A stretch of DNA of 64,000 bases, taken from Ficedula albicollis. Lineage: Eukaryota; Chordata; Aves; Passeriformes; Muscicapidae. The notes under the pieces are model-generated. The model saw nothing but the letters and a program-made list of their open reading frames with translations, was not told the DNA's origin and ran no database searches. Shown in pieces: positions 37,701 through 50,085 of the stretch (the stretch's first letter is position 1; every line of letters begins with the position of its first letter). The DNA is taken from assembly GCF_000247815.1 (NCBI RefSeq), contig NC_021676.1:2143106-2207105 (forward strand), written 5' to 3'. The position numbers and the translations under genes were made by a program.

Positions 37701-38892
37701 CACAATTTTTATAATGCTGGAGCAGAATGATTTCATAAGCTTTGGAAGGACAAAAAAAAAAAAAAATCGAGTTAGTGCTTTTGGTTCTGCTTTAAATCAT
37801 ATTCTGTGGCTCCTCATGGCTCTCTGGTGTGGTTGTCACTGTCTAACTCTGAGTTTGAGCCTTGCCATAGAATGTGTGTATTTGTTTGTTATAATCCTCC
37901 TCCTGGAGAACAGCTTGCTTTCTCTATCTCAGCTGTGTTTTACTTGGAAAGGTAAATATGTTTTGATATTTTTAAGCTTCTCACTTTTGTTGTCTGGTTC
38001 GGTTTGCCATGTTGTTCAGTGTTGCTTAAAAAATATCAAAACTAATTAACCCGAATTCAAAACCAGAATGCGTGGCTTGAGGAGTGGCCATTCTATCTTT
38101 AGTTTGCATATTGTGATAAAAAAGGAGGCAGGAGGGCTTGCTGGACACTAGAAAATGCTGGTAATTGTAATTCAGGAAAGCACATGCTGTGGGTTAATCC
38201 CACTGTCAAAAATGACTGCAAAGAGTTGTGAGCCTGGAGAGAAAATCCAGACAGGCTCTCGTGTGACTGAAACCTCCAGAAAGAACCTCAGAGTGCTGCA
38301 GAGCCCACAGTGCCAGAGCCAGCCTGCCCAGGTGCTGGGGTGTCATAAATCCAGGCAGGAAAAGGTGAAAATGTGCAGCTGAGCCTTCAGCAAAGCAATT
38401 GATGCTGCTGGCTGCAAAACCACAGCTCCCACTTTGGACCAGAGGGGTGACAAATGTGCTTTCCCAAGAAGCAATAAGGAATCCCAGAAGAATGAATATT
38501 CCAGCAGGGGTAGACCATGAGATGAAGTATTCTATTTATATTTGTATTGAATTCCTGCTGTGGAGAGAATTGCTACAATTTGACAGCATCATGTAGGACT
38601 TCATGTTTCTTTGGCTCTGAAGGTGTTTAGGAAGGTTTTTTGTTCTCAGCTCACTTTGTTTCTATAGCATTGGTTAATTTTATCTAAATAGGGTGGCTGT
38701 GGTTTGCCCCAGGGTATGACTTGCACCTCTCATAGCTACAGGAATAATTAAGACAAGAGACAATCACTTAGGAAGCATAGCAATACACTCATTTAAAAGT
38801 CAACTAAACTAAAATGAAGAGAAACATTTCCCTTCTCTGGGATGAGAAGGCATAAAGAAACAGGCCAGAATGCCATAGCCAGTGTACCTACA

Positions 38893-38990
38893 TTTATATG
38901 ATTTATAAATATATTTATATTTATATTTATATGAACTTTATATACTGACATATTTACATACTTATTTATTTATTTATTCATATATTTAAT
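38893..38990. repeat. AT-rich low-complexity region
   Basis: Irregular ATTTAT and TTTA units plus alternating TA, with no clear fixed period. Confidence 0.8.
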
Positions 38991-40390
38991 AATACAAAAC
39001 ATATTTACTAAGCGTTCTAAACTATGTGGTTTATTTTGATGTTTACTAAGCCACTGGAAATGATGTCAAGGAATCAGAATCTTTGCAATGGCAAACTATG
39101 GTAGCCCCATCATGAGAGATGAAGGGTGCCCTCCATTCCATCTTTATTCAAAGAGCTGAGCCAGGGAAGGTCCAAAGTTGGTTGGAAGTCAAATGAAAAA
39201 TAAAATCATGATGCAAAAAACCCCAAATTCCTCCTTGCTGAATAGAACATCTGCCTTCTGTGTTGTGCCCCTGTGGCCATGGAGCTCTGATATCCGAAGA
39301 TATTCAGCACTTTAATATCCTTTTGTCCTTCCAGGGCTTGAGAACTGAGTTTCCCCAGAGAAAAGTTCTAGACCACTGAGATTTTTGAGATGTTTACTCA
39401 GTGGCTAAAATTAAGTTAAAATAAATGAATGAAAGTAAACCTAATCTCAGGTCTGGATGCTCAAATGGAGCAGTTCCAGCATTGTGTGCTCTTGCCATGT
39501 TTATTCTGTAGCAAATAACAAATAAATACAGTTTCTTCTCCCTCCATCAAGAAATCCACATTTAAAAGTTTCCTTCTGCTGTCTCACATCTTGTCAGTTA
39601 AATGTGAATGATTTAAAGTTGGTTTTGTTCAGTGTCCTGCTGATCATGCAAGTGCTCCACAACAGACTAAAGTCTGACAGAAATGAAGGGGCTTTACTGC
39701 AATGCCTGGTTTCAAGGTTGATTGTCACCATCTGAGAACTTTACTGCAATATCAAGGTAAATAAACATAAAGCTCTTCCCTTTGCTCCTCTCTCCAGGTT
39801 TCAGGCACAAGAGTGGAAACAAGAGTATATGATGATGTTGATTGACATACATAGGATAAAATGAATTCATTTAATGTAGAGGAGAATAATGACAGAGGAA
39901 AAGTGCAGGCTTCATAAGTGGTTTGGAATACCTTAAAAATAGAAATATCTACTACTGTTTTTGTCTGGGTTTTGTGTGTTTTTGTTTGGCTTTGTTATTC
40001 ATTTTGGGGTTTTTTTATACATAATCTTAACGTCCTGAATGGCAGATATAAAATGTCAAAATCTGATACTTCATGAGAGGAGGATGGTGAAGGATAGCAA
40101 AGCCAAAGCAGTAACAGAAAAGAAGAGAAAGATGTGGATTTTCTTTCCTATCTGTTATCTGACAACTTCTGTTTTACTGTCATTCTACATATGTCTTCTA
40201 ACAAAATCAAGTACTTTTCTTTACAAAAGCTGCCATCTCACAGTGTTGGGAAAAGGGGAATTTACACTTTTACATCACTCAATAAGAAAGAGAGCACAAA
40301 GGGTGATTTTTGCAGTCACCTACTTTCTCTAAGGAGACAATGTATTTGTCATCTTATAATGCCAAACTCACATTCATCTTTTTCTGACCC

Positions 40391-40450
40391 TTTTCTCTCT
40401 CTCTCTCTTTCTGTCCTTCCCTCTCTCTCCCACTCTCTATCTTCTCCCTT
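40391..40450. repeat. TC-rich pyrimidine simple repeat
   Basis: An almost pure C/T strand made of CT dinucleotides with interruptions. The Arg/Glu-rich minus-strand frame across it is a product of the repeat. Confidence 0.9.
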
Positions 40451-43400
40451 CTTTTTGTGAAACTCTCCACATCTAATCCAATTACTTGGCAGCCTGTGTT
40501 TTCCAAGCCTCACTTTTCCTTGGGGAATGTTTGGAAGTGTTGGGTTGCATATTCCCCCCTGGTGTACTGCCCAAAATAAGTCTGGGCTCTGCCTTTTGGG
40601 GACAGCTTTGTGCCAGACACCCCCCATGAACAGCAACAGTCTGCCTTGGACAGCAATACACACCCTGACCTTCAATTAAGCTGCAGGTTAAGACAATACT
40701 GGAAAATCAATAGCTCATTTTCTGTCTTTTGTGCTCAGATTTTGATGTTTACTAAGATAAAGGATGACAGGGCTGAAGGCAGGAATCTCTGCAGAACATC
40801 TATTGATGCTGCCAGAGGCTCAGGGGCCAGGTATGGCCTAATCTCTGCAAAGCTCCCAAACACCAAGAAGTCAATAGATATCAGCTGGGGCTTTGCACAA
40901 CATCCCCTGCCCCAGGATTCTCATCTGCAGCTTTTTCTCTTCCCCTCCAGTCTCCTGACCCAGGGCTTCCCTGGAAGGGTCACGAGAAATCCAAATCCAT
41001 TGGTGGCTGCAGTTACTGGGAGGAAAATCTGCAGCCTGAAGGCTGCAAGTCTTTGTATATCATTTTTAGCTTAAAGTCATTTTTATTAATAATGATTTTT
41101 GGATATCTGTGTGTGAGGAGGATGAGTTTTGTTTACCTGTGCAATTTAAATCTGCTTATTTTCTCATCTCTTTCAGTATCTAAAAGGACTCCCAGAATGG
41201 AGAGGGGTCGTGGAATTCCACTTTTTGGAGCACACTTGGCTGAAAGGTAACTTCAACCTCCAATTTATATTTGTGTAATTGCAGACACAACTGCAATTTA
41301 GTAATAAACCTGTCAGGTCAAAGTGAATGGCTCAAGGCAGTTCCTGTTTATGGCACAGATAAAGAATCAGCAAAAAGATAGATAATTTTGTGTATGACAG
41401 GAGAAAATGTATCTTAATTTCTATTCTTCTACACTTTGATGAATTTTGAAATATCAAAGCCTTAGTTTCAATTCAAACTTTCTTTTTTCCAAAGCAAAAA
41501 TATGATCTATTCTTATTTACAGGAAATACAGTTCAGCTACTGTGAGTAACTATTAAAAATTATTATAATGGTGACAGGGGATGGACACGACCCCAGTGGG
41601 AACATTTTTGTCCTGGAATTCTCCCTGTGTGTCAGGGTGAGGTTATCTGCCAGGAAGAGATGAAGGGGGGGAGAGTCAAGAAGGAAAAATAGACAAATTG
41701 GAAGGACAAAATAACAGGGAAGAAAAGTTAATTATCTGTGTTCCTCCCTCCCATTCCCCATCCACTGTGATGACAAAGGGTTTGGCCTGAACTGGAGCTG
41801 GAAGTTCCCACAGGTAACACCCTGGATTTCTCCCTGTGGGCAAACACACTGAGCAAGCCAGAATTCAGTCATAACAAAATTAGTACCTGCAAAATATCAA
41901 AATGAAAATTGCTCCTTCTCCTAAATGTATTTGGGGTTTGATCTGGAATGCAATGCTGTTTGTCCTTACATTTTCATGATTTGATAACTCTTAATAAACC
42001 ATGTCCGAGCGCAAAAATCAGATCTAAAATTTGAACTTGGGGGAAGAATTTGATCGAAGAATGGATGGAGAGGAGTTAACTGTGAGTGGCAGCCTCCAGT
42101 CCCTGGCTGGAGATCTGATCACTGTGACACCCCAAAGCAGGGAAGTGTAAAAGGTCACAAAACCTAAAATGTGCCTAAAGCTCCTGGAGGGACCATTCCT
42201 GCCGAGTGGGAACAGAGAGAGCTGGAAGGGTTTTGTGTAGAGTGGCAGTGCAGAGGGAAGGGGAGCAGTTTGCTGTGAGAGCAGTGAAATGCAGCCAGGC
42301 TCGTGGGTCTGAATAAGAAATCCTCCTCTCCTCCTGTGTTTCTGTGTCTCCCAGAGCACCTTTTATTTTCTTTCACATTTTTGCAGGTTAGCATCTCTCC
42401 TTTCTTCAGGCTGGGTTTTTGTGATTTTTTTTTTGGCGAGCCCTGCACATAACAGTGTAAAAGAGAATGAAAAAGGGTACAAGTCTCCCCAGGCAGGGTT
42501 CCTGCCTGCCCAATAATCCCTGTGACTCTGCTTTCAGAGGCTCTCTGTGCCTGAGTGCAGGGCTTTGCAGAGCACACAGTGCTGCAGGCACCCTCCTAAC
42601 GAGCTGTCCAGGTTACTTTCACATTCTCTATTTATTTTACATGACTCAGGGAAAGCCAGGATCTCCCTGCCACTTCTTCCCATGCAGATTTTAGAGAGAG
42701 AAGAGCCTGGTTCTTCCCTGAACTTCCCCAGCTTTTGATTTTAGGGTTAAAACAGCAACGTGCAGTGGTAGATGAGCAATGAGTGCTCATATCTTGAATA
42801 TTTGGTGTGATCATTCCATGCCAAACAGCAAATCCAAGTTCATTTCTTCCATGACTATTTTATTACCTTTTCATAAAGTAAAAATAAACTCATCTTTTCC
42901 ACTGATCAGGGAAAAGCAAGGAAGCAGAACTTAATATGTTGTTTTCTTGCTCTCCTACAAATCATGCAGTGATAAGTAAAACAAAAGTGTCTTCATGTGG
43001 GAACACGAAGCCTGAATAAACCTTGTTTTGAGCTCTTGAACCTTTTTTCTTTTTACTTTGCACGTTTTCTGACAATATCCACAGCTGCTACAATCCAAAT
43101 ATATTTCTGAAGTGAAGATGTAAGCAAGGACCTGTTCCCAATGTCATTTAGTAACTCAGAAAATAATAATCAAGTCCTAAAAGGACAAGTATTGAGGCTT
43201 TATTTCTTCCTCAGCTCAATGTGATTTCATGAGAGGGTCTTCAAAATGTGATTACAGCATTGTAAGGTGAATTTTATACAAAACTATCACTCCTCCCGTT
43301 AGAAAATGGTTGCACAGATTAATGCTTTGATTCATCCTTTATATTGAAAGTAGATGAGCAACACAACTGGAATGTCTACTTGAAAATGGAGAAAAATGTA

Positions 43401-43835
43401 CATGAATGTGAATTTTCTTACCGAGAATCTTAATGACCCAGAGAAGAAGTGATTCACTCAATAAATCAAATCAGGCTGTATTTTCCATAGTTACCACCTG
43501 TTATTTCACTCTTCTGGAGGGGAAAGATTAATCTGGTCCTAAGTGGGCTGATGTGAAGGAAAGGAAGGATGGAGTGTGTGCAGAACAGCACTGGAGCTAA
43601 CACTGGGTTTACATTGTTCACATGGAAAAGTAAACAGGAAAAAAACCTGTTCAATAGACTTCTAAAAAAATTATTCTCTGCATCTACTAAAATTATAGCT
43701 GAATTTTGGTGGAGCTAAGTAGTTCATATATTCACTATAAAATCTAAAGTCTCTTTTTTCGTTTGTTTTTAGGAGCAGATTTAAATTCTTTGCAACAGAT
43801 ATTAATGGTTTAAATACCCAAGTTCTTTGAAATAA

Positions 43836-44191
43836 TTTTGTATTGCAGAGTTCATGAGTAGCTAGGTTGGTATTGACTGCTGGAGGTTGGGATTCTGTGG
43901 TAAATCAGATAAGTCCCACAGCAGTAAAGCCCTTCCAGCACAAACACTTTTGTGTGTGGATTTTACTTTCCTTTTGCAAATACTGGTGCATAGTGCTTTG
44001 AAATTAACTTTTCATTTTTGTATTGCAGAGTTCATGAGTAGCTAGGTTGGTATTGACTGCTGGAGGTTGGGATTCTGTGGTAAATCAGATAAGTCCCACA
44101 GCAGTAAAGCCCTTCCAGCACAAACACTTTTGTGTGTGGATTTTACTTTCCTTTTGCAAATACTGTTGCATAGTGGTTTGAAATTAACTTT
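43836..44191. repeat. 180-bp tandem duplication (two units)
   Basis: Copy 1 spans 43,836-44,011 and copy 2 spans 44,016-44,191, with an exact period of 180. Over the 176 aligned bases I see two substitutions: G to T at 43,986/44,166 and C to G at 43,996/44,176. The unit begins TTTTGTATTGCAGAGTTCAT. There is no coding frame. The very low divergence means a recent event. Confidence 0.97.
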
Positions 44192-44455
44192 GCACAAATG
44201 TGCATGGCAATAAGTTAGTCACTCAAATGTTCATGAAAATCAAACACCCCAAAGGATCTGAGCATGGCCTCAAAGAAGTGATTTAATAAAATCAGCTGAA
44301 TATTCAGATAGACTGTTTTCCCCAAGAAAATGGCAATGCTTTGGACAGAACCTTAATACTGACAATTTTGATAAGTACCTCTGGAACTCTAAAGTGATGT
44401 CTTTGCCTGGGGGCACTCATGAATTCAATCATAGCCAGCTTTTGGAGACATTCTA

Positions 44456-44458
<3 letters not shown>
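44192..44458. other. Unassigned sequence preceding the long A run
   Basis: This lies immediately 5' of the 46-base A run and would be the body of a plus-oriented retro-inserted sequence, if there is one. I recognise neither a gene-derived nor a repeat-derived sequence in it. Confidence 0.4.

Positions 44459-44504
<46 letters not shown>
44459..44504. repeat. Pure 46-base A run
   Basis: Uninterrupted A from 44,459 to 44,504. It could be the tail of a retro-inserted transcript on the plus strand, but no polyadenylation signal sits at the usual distance: the nearest AATAAA-type sequence is at about 44,286, roughly 170 bases upstream. A simple expanded A microsatellite is at least as likely. Confidence 0.95.
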
Positions 44505-44507
<3 letters not shown>

Positions 44508-46151
44508 GGTGGAGAATGGCACAGTTTGCACCAAGTAAAAATACCTCAGGTTCTTAGAGCTTGAGTGAGCACAGCTGCAAAGCCCTTGGAGTCCATCAGG
44601 AGCAGAGGCACAACTGCCCATGTCCAGCTCATGGATGAGGCCATGAGCTTTCCTTGGGTTCTGATCACATCCTCTTGGAAAACCTTCCTTTGGCATGAAA
44701 GCCCCGTGTGGAACGCTGCTGATTTCCATCTGGCAGAGTGTGGCTGCCCCAGCTGAGTGTGAGATGTGTGTTCCTGCTCACGCCTCTGCTCCAGCTGTGC
44801 TCTGCAATCCGTGCGTGTCATCACCCAGAAATCTTCCTCAAGTCCTTCTCCCTACGATGAAAAGAATTCATCACTGAAGAATTATTCCTCATTCCTCTTT
44901 ATATGTAAGGCTTTAAAAAAAAAAAATCAGTTTTGACAGTTTTCCTATAGAATTATGAGTTTTGTGATGGTGAAATCTCAGAGTTAGTTCTGCAAAAGAT
45001 ATCAGACCTTGACCAGTCCATGATCCCAAAACTAATTTAGTTTCCAGCAATCAGAGTTTCCACTAAACAGCATTCTGTAATGTGACCAAATTGCAGCTAG
45101 CAATGACAAAAACATGAGATTTGCCAGGATTACTCTGGGTGTCAAAAATAATCCTTAAGCTATGAAATGACAGAACATGGAGAGCTGTTATTTATCCCAC
45201 AACTATGCAGTCAGTTTTATTTTTCTTCAGAGATGTTCAGCATTTACAAAGTGGCTTATTTGAAACCCAAAAGTAAAGAAAGAATCCAGATAACTTCTAG
45301 ATGCATATTTGATCTTTAAATATAAAAATAGATTTGCATTGTGGTTTTATGGGATTTCCAATTACAGCTTGGAGGTGCCTTTCAAATCCCTGTATAATTA
45401 GTAAGTTTAAATTTAGATAAACATGCATTAAAACTTAGAAGTACCATCAACAACTTTGTATTTAAGGTCCAGATATTAAATTAAGGTTTTACACTGAAAG
45501 TAACCATAAGATATTTTAATTCTGCTGGGATAATATTTTATTAGAGTCTACTTTGTCATTCAGCATCTAGAAACTTCTTCCAAAACATTGCCATGTTTTC
45601 TGGATAGAGCTGAAAGGAATGATAAAAATCTGGAAATGCTGATTTCAATATTTCCTCTATCACCTTCCATTTGTCCCAGGCAGCTGTGTGGGAATGTGAG
45701 GACAAAGCTGTGACCCCTCTCTGCTGAACTTGGCAATTATTTTCACTGCTTCTGGGAGGTTTTAAATAGAAAGCTTGTAGAGGACTCCTGTTGCTCAGCC
45801 CATGTGCTGCTGCTTTTTAACACTGCTCTGAAACAGCACTAGCACAGATCAGTGAAAACAGGGTTAAAATTTAATCAAAGACATTGTGGATACAATTTGT
45901 TGAAAAAACTTTCCAGGTGACGCTGGAGATCATGTCCTTTCACAGGAAAATTCCTCTCCCAGGTTTGTTATGCAAACTCATGCTTAACATTTTCAGGAGT
46001 GACCAGCCAATTTGTTCTGGTACAGAAGGTTTTATCCTTTATTTTAATTCATCTGTTGCCATCTCAACTAAGACCAAATTAATCCCCTTTTTAAACAGCA
46101 CTTGTGGTGTTGTTGGTGTTTATAGATTACAATTCATAATTCTGTATTCAT
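44505..46151. other. Non-coding DNA with a GC-richer patch
   Basis: At 44,505-44,830 the base composition rises and frames are open on both strands (44,546-44,824 minus, 44,565-44,756 plus). None is protein-like enough to call. The remainder is AT-rich with nothing identifiable. Confidence 0.5.
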
Positions 46152-46210
46152 CTGGACTGGGTGATCATTGCAGGTCCCTTCCTAGTGAAATAGTCTCTTC
46201 TGTTCTACAA
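46152..46210 (+). mobile_element. Old CR1 LINE 3' tail fragment, plus orientation
   Basis: CTGGACTGGGTGATCATTGC followed by AGGTCCCTTCCTAGTGAAAT and AGTCTCTTCTGTTCTA matches the CR1 tail pattern GGACTagATGATCattgcAGGTCCCTTCCaacTGAAATatTCTaTTCTA. It is more diverged than the other CR1 tails in the window and represents an older insertion. The upstream body cannot be delimited by eye. Confidence 0.75.
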
Positions 46211-49064
46211 GAATAGAGCACTGTAGATCTCTGCCCTGAGTCATGAAAACACATTCTTGATGTAATTAAATTGCCTTAAAATATAATAAAAAGTCATTGA
46301 CTGCAAATGTTGTACTCAGAATTTTGAGCAATATGTAAGAAATAGGCTTTGAAATAATGCATCTCAGAAAAAAATGGCAAGTGTGTAAATAATCTTTGAA
46401 CTAGCTCTGGTAGCTCTTTTATTTCATTTCTTAGCACCTCACCCCTTTAGATTTGATTGTTTTATTTTTGTTTTTTTTTTTTTTCTGAGGTGTGTTAGTC
46501 AATATGGTCACTCCTGCTATATTCTTTTTAAACTGTAGCACTGTCCTTCTGAGGATTCTACCAAGAGAGATTACAAATTCAATTTAGACTGTTTAGGCTT
46601 TGTGATTATTTTTCTTTTAATGTCAACTATTGAAGAGCCAATAAGGCCTGACAAATGATGGGGGCTCACACAGATTTATGGCTAGAAATAGTTTTACTGC
46701 TGAGCTATTAATACAGATCATCAAAGAGAGAGATGAAATAAGAGTAGGAACAATCTGTTTATCAGACAGAGACCAGCCATGGAGGCAGGAACAGTTATGG
46801 CTATGGAAACACCTTTGGTTGGAGGAGAGACTAAAAACAAAATATAAGAGTAGGTTTAGCAAAGAAACAGCAGAGATGAGCTGATCTTACCTGCATTTTA
46901 CACTAAATGTACGTTTATGAATTACTAGACTTTTATTCTTTAATTCCTGCTTATGTGGCTGAAACTGTCCTAAATTCTCTTAAATGAGCTAAGCTCTAGA
47001 GATCAGCCATGTGCTCAAATCTGCAAAGAAATAAAGCTGCTACTAGAAATAAAATGTTCACCACTTTAAAACACTTTTGTACATTTTCTGGAATGTTTGG
47101 ATGGCAAATTTCAACTCTGAGTGAAATAGTAATTTTTCCTCCCCTGTGCTGTAGAAGCAAGGAGTGCCATAATTCTTGGAGTAGATAGAAAAGTATGGAA
47201 GCAATTGTGATCACTAATCTGCTTTCAGTACTTGGAATCTGGTGGAATGAGAGTTAAATGTAGAGCAGGGAGCCCTGGATGCTGTAGGAAAATGAAAGTA
47301 CCAGTGTCATTCTCACTGCATGCTGCATTTACCAGTGTTCCCCACTGCTAGAACTGGAATAAGGTGACCTTGGTTTGGGAGGTTCTGGCTCTGGGGGTTC
47401 TTTGGACTGAATTCTGATGATCACAGCAAAGGGTGTTTGCCCATGGAGCCCTACCAGTCCAGCTGATCCATATTTTTGAAAATGAAGCTCCAAATTCACA
47501 AAAATGGAATCTGAACAACCTTCTCCTGTCTAAAAGACTGTTCTGAGTTAAAGGAAATGAGGTTATGAGAATGATGTACTCCACAAATAGCTGCAAAGAG
47601 ACTGCCTGTACCTAACAAATGCAACATTTCAATGCAGTTGTATTTCACAGCTAGTTGCTAAATTCCCTCATGCAAAGTACAAATTAATAAATGGGCCTAA
47701 ATATCACACTGCACACGTCAGCAGAATTGTTTGTGTGTCCTTTAAGCCTATTTGTTTGGAGGTAAAAGAACTGACTGGGAAAATTTCAGTCATCACAATT
47801 TATAGGTTTAGAATTATACTGGGAGAGCTTTCTTGTCTTTTTGGTGGTTATTACTGAACAAAACTGCTACATATTGGATTTTTTTTTTCTAAAATTCAAA
47901 GGACAGAAAGGAGGAGATATGTTAAGACTGATAATAAGAAACTTCTTGTCACTGTCAAAGACATCAATATGATTTTAATTACAGATACAAGATGATGATT
48001 GCATTTAAGAATTGTTATATATCCAGAGGAAAAAAAGCAGAAAAATACCATGTCACTACTTTATCTCACCTTACAGTATTTTCCTTAAGTATACAGTCAT
48101 GTTTTTTTATGGGTGTTTTTGGAAATCAGTGCCTCCAGATGACAAAGGTGTCTGTTGAGACAAATAATCTGCTAATAATACAAAGTATCTATCACATATT
48201 TATGCCAGAACTGCATATAGTTGAAAATGTATAGTCAAGATATTTGAATGATTAGAGAACTTTCTTCAATTACCCCAGAATTCTATTTTTTTGTATTCTC
48301 AGCAGAGGTAAGTGACTGTTAGTTACAAACTATATTTGTTTCATCTGATATAAGTTACATTTGATCTGAGAACCATTATCATTTTCAGAAAAGGAACTTT
48401 ACCACTCCTTCCCAAATTACCATCTTTTAAACCATTATTTCCTTAGAACTGCTTAAACCCAGTGGATTATTCTTGTTGCCAGGATAACCTTCAAGCCCCC
48501 CATTCCCAAATTCATTGGATTACAGCCCATTATCTATCATCAACAGCTCTCACACTATCATGGATTCTTATCATAAAACTTTTAATTGAAAATATTCCAG
48601 CAGGGAGAAGATTTGGAGGCCACCTGTGGAATACCCAGTAAGGTGTTGAAAACATAATTTGGTAACCACAGTTGCAAACTAAGAATCTCACAAATAAGAA
48701 GCTATTTGGCTAACAACGGATTTGATTGTAGCTTTGGGGTATTTCTGAAGTGATATGCTAAACTGACTCTCTAAAGCAATTAAATTCACTTCTGAAAAAT
48801 ATTAAGACTCACTCTCCAGCTGTCACAGCATAACCAGGAGGAAATGAGTACCATGGGAAAACTAAACTCTTGCCTCTCCTGGGCTTCTCCTCAATTACAC
48901 ATTGGTATGTCACAGGCAAGACACTTATTGACATTTATGGAGTTTTATGCAAATGTATCTGGTTGGGAGTATGTTGTGGTTTTTTTTTTTTTTATCTTGG
49001 CACTTGTTTTTAAGTTGGTTTTGTATTTTTGCCTGGTGTTACTTTGCTATTTTGAATGTTCTCT
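46211..49064. other. Non-coding AT-rich DNA, no gene recognised
   Basis: A plus-strand frame at 46,678-46,884 encodes a charged, helix-like 68-residue peptide but lacks clear splice signals and is treated only as a curiosity. I see nothing else. Confidence 0.5.
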
Positions 49065-49122
49065 AAAAAAAAACAAAAAAAACAAAAAAACAAAAAAACA
49101 GAAAAACAAAAAACCAAAAAAA
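49065..49122. repeat. CAAAAAAA-type A-rich simple repeat
   Basis: A runs of 3-8 bases separated by single C bases. It abuts the left edge of the 966-bp duplication, and a similar A-rich tract sits between the two copies. Confidence 0.93.
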
Positions 49123-50033
49123 CAAACTATTTTAAATTATTTTGTGATGAACCCTAATTTTCTAGTCAAATGTCTTTTAGAACAATATCAAGACAAAGCT
49201 ACTCTAGAAGAATGAGTAATTTAAAGTTGCTCTGAGTTATTTCCTTTGAACAAACATATGTTGTCATGATTGATAATAATGAAAAACTAATTCAAAACTG
49301 ATTTAAGAATTTGTGCTATAATATTTTATTAAACCATTAATATATAAAAACATGTAAGGCTGAAAATTTCCAGCTATGTCCATTTTTTACACACATTCAG
49401 GAGTTTGGTTGGTTTGCCAGGTTTCTTTGTTAAGCAACAGCAGATTTCAGTGTAGTTCCTTGAAAAGTGTAGTGACCATCTTATTTTGATTCTCTTTGCC
49501 TGAGTTAATAGAAATAATCATATTTCAAAATTTCCAATTGGTGATACCACACTGAAGTTTAGTTGATCTAGAAAATCAATCTCACTTCTTGTAAAATTGG
49601 GATCAAAACCTTAGATTTAGTAATTATCCACTTTATCAACCTGTAATTTGTTTGGTGCTTACTCTCATTATGCCAAATATTTCCCTTCAGTTTCCCCTTG
49701 CCAGCAGGTGCTGTCATACAAGCGAATATTTATGGTAGACTAAGAGTTTTTTGTAAAGGCTTTAGATACAGGTTGTATGTAGATACACATCTGACAACGA
49801 GCTGCTTTAATATGAGATGATATAAACTAATTTTAATGTCATTTTTGTTGTCATCTCAGCATTTGTTAGCTTGGCCACACTCTGTTCCTTGCACAACTCT
49901 TTTGGTTGCCATTGGTCAAGAGAAAGATGCTCCATCAGAGTTCTTTGTTACACCTGCTTTGCTCCCTCTAATTTGTTTTGTTGTGTTGTGTTTGCAGCTA
50001 AACCTGGTGTGAAGAATGAGGAGCTCACGAAGC
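49120..50033. repeat. 966-bp tandem duplication, copy 1
   Basis: 914 bases, starting at AACAAACTATTTTAAATTAT and ending at GAGCTCACGAAGC. They recur at 50,086-50,999 with a constant offset of 966. I found no mismatch or indel reading the two through. A short frame near the right end (VFAAKPGVKNEELTK, preceded by TTTGCAG) appears in both copies, but it is too short to call as an exon. Confidence 0.97.
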
Positions 50034-50085
50034 CCCCCCCCAAAAAAAAAACAAAACAAAAAAAAAAAAAAAAAACAAAACAAAA
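50034..50085. repeat. Junction tract C9/A-rich between the duplicated copies
   Basis: Where copy 2 continues CGAAGCTCATTATG, copy 1 instead runs into C bases, then (A)n with CAAAA units. This A-rich tract resembles the one at 49,065-49,122. The duplication unit is therefore A-rich repeat plus 914 bases of unique DNA. Confidence 0.95.

Larger units (their letters stand above)
34743..43835. other. Long featureless non-coding stretch
   Basis: I see no gene. Simple-sequence patches are an A-rich run near 35,727-35,755, an A13 run near 37,752, an ATTT/TATA-rich region at 38,893-38,990 and a pyrimidine repeat at 40,391-40,450. The 154-codon frame at 40,610-41,074 has neither splice support nor recognisable domains. 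Frames at 42,024-42,738 overlap on both strands in a GC-richer patch and appear to be chance. Confidence 0.5.

Noticed and set aside
40610..41074. 154-codon plus-strand frame
   Set aside because: No domains, no flanking splice sites, composition of random sequence; frames of 100-150 codons occur repeatedly by chance in this window.
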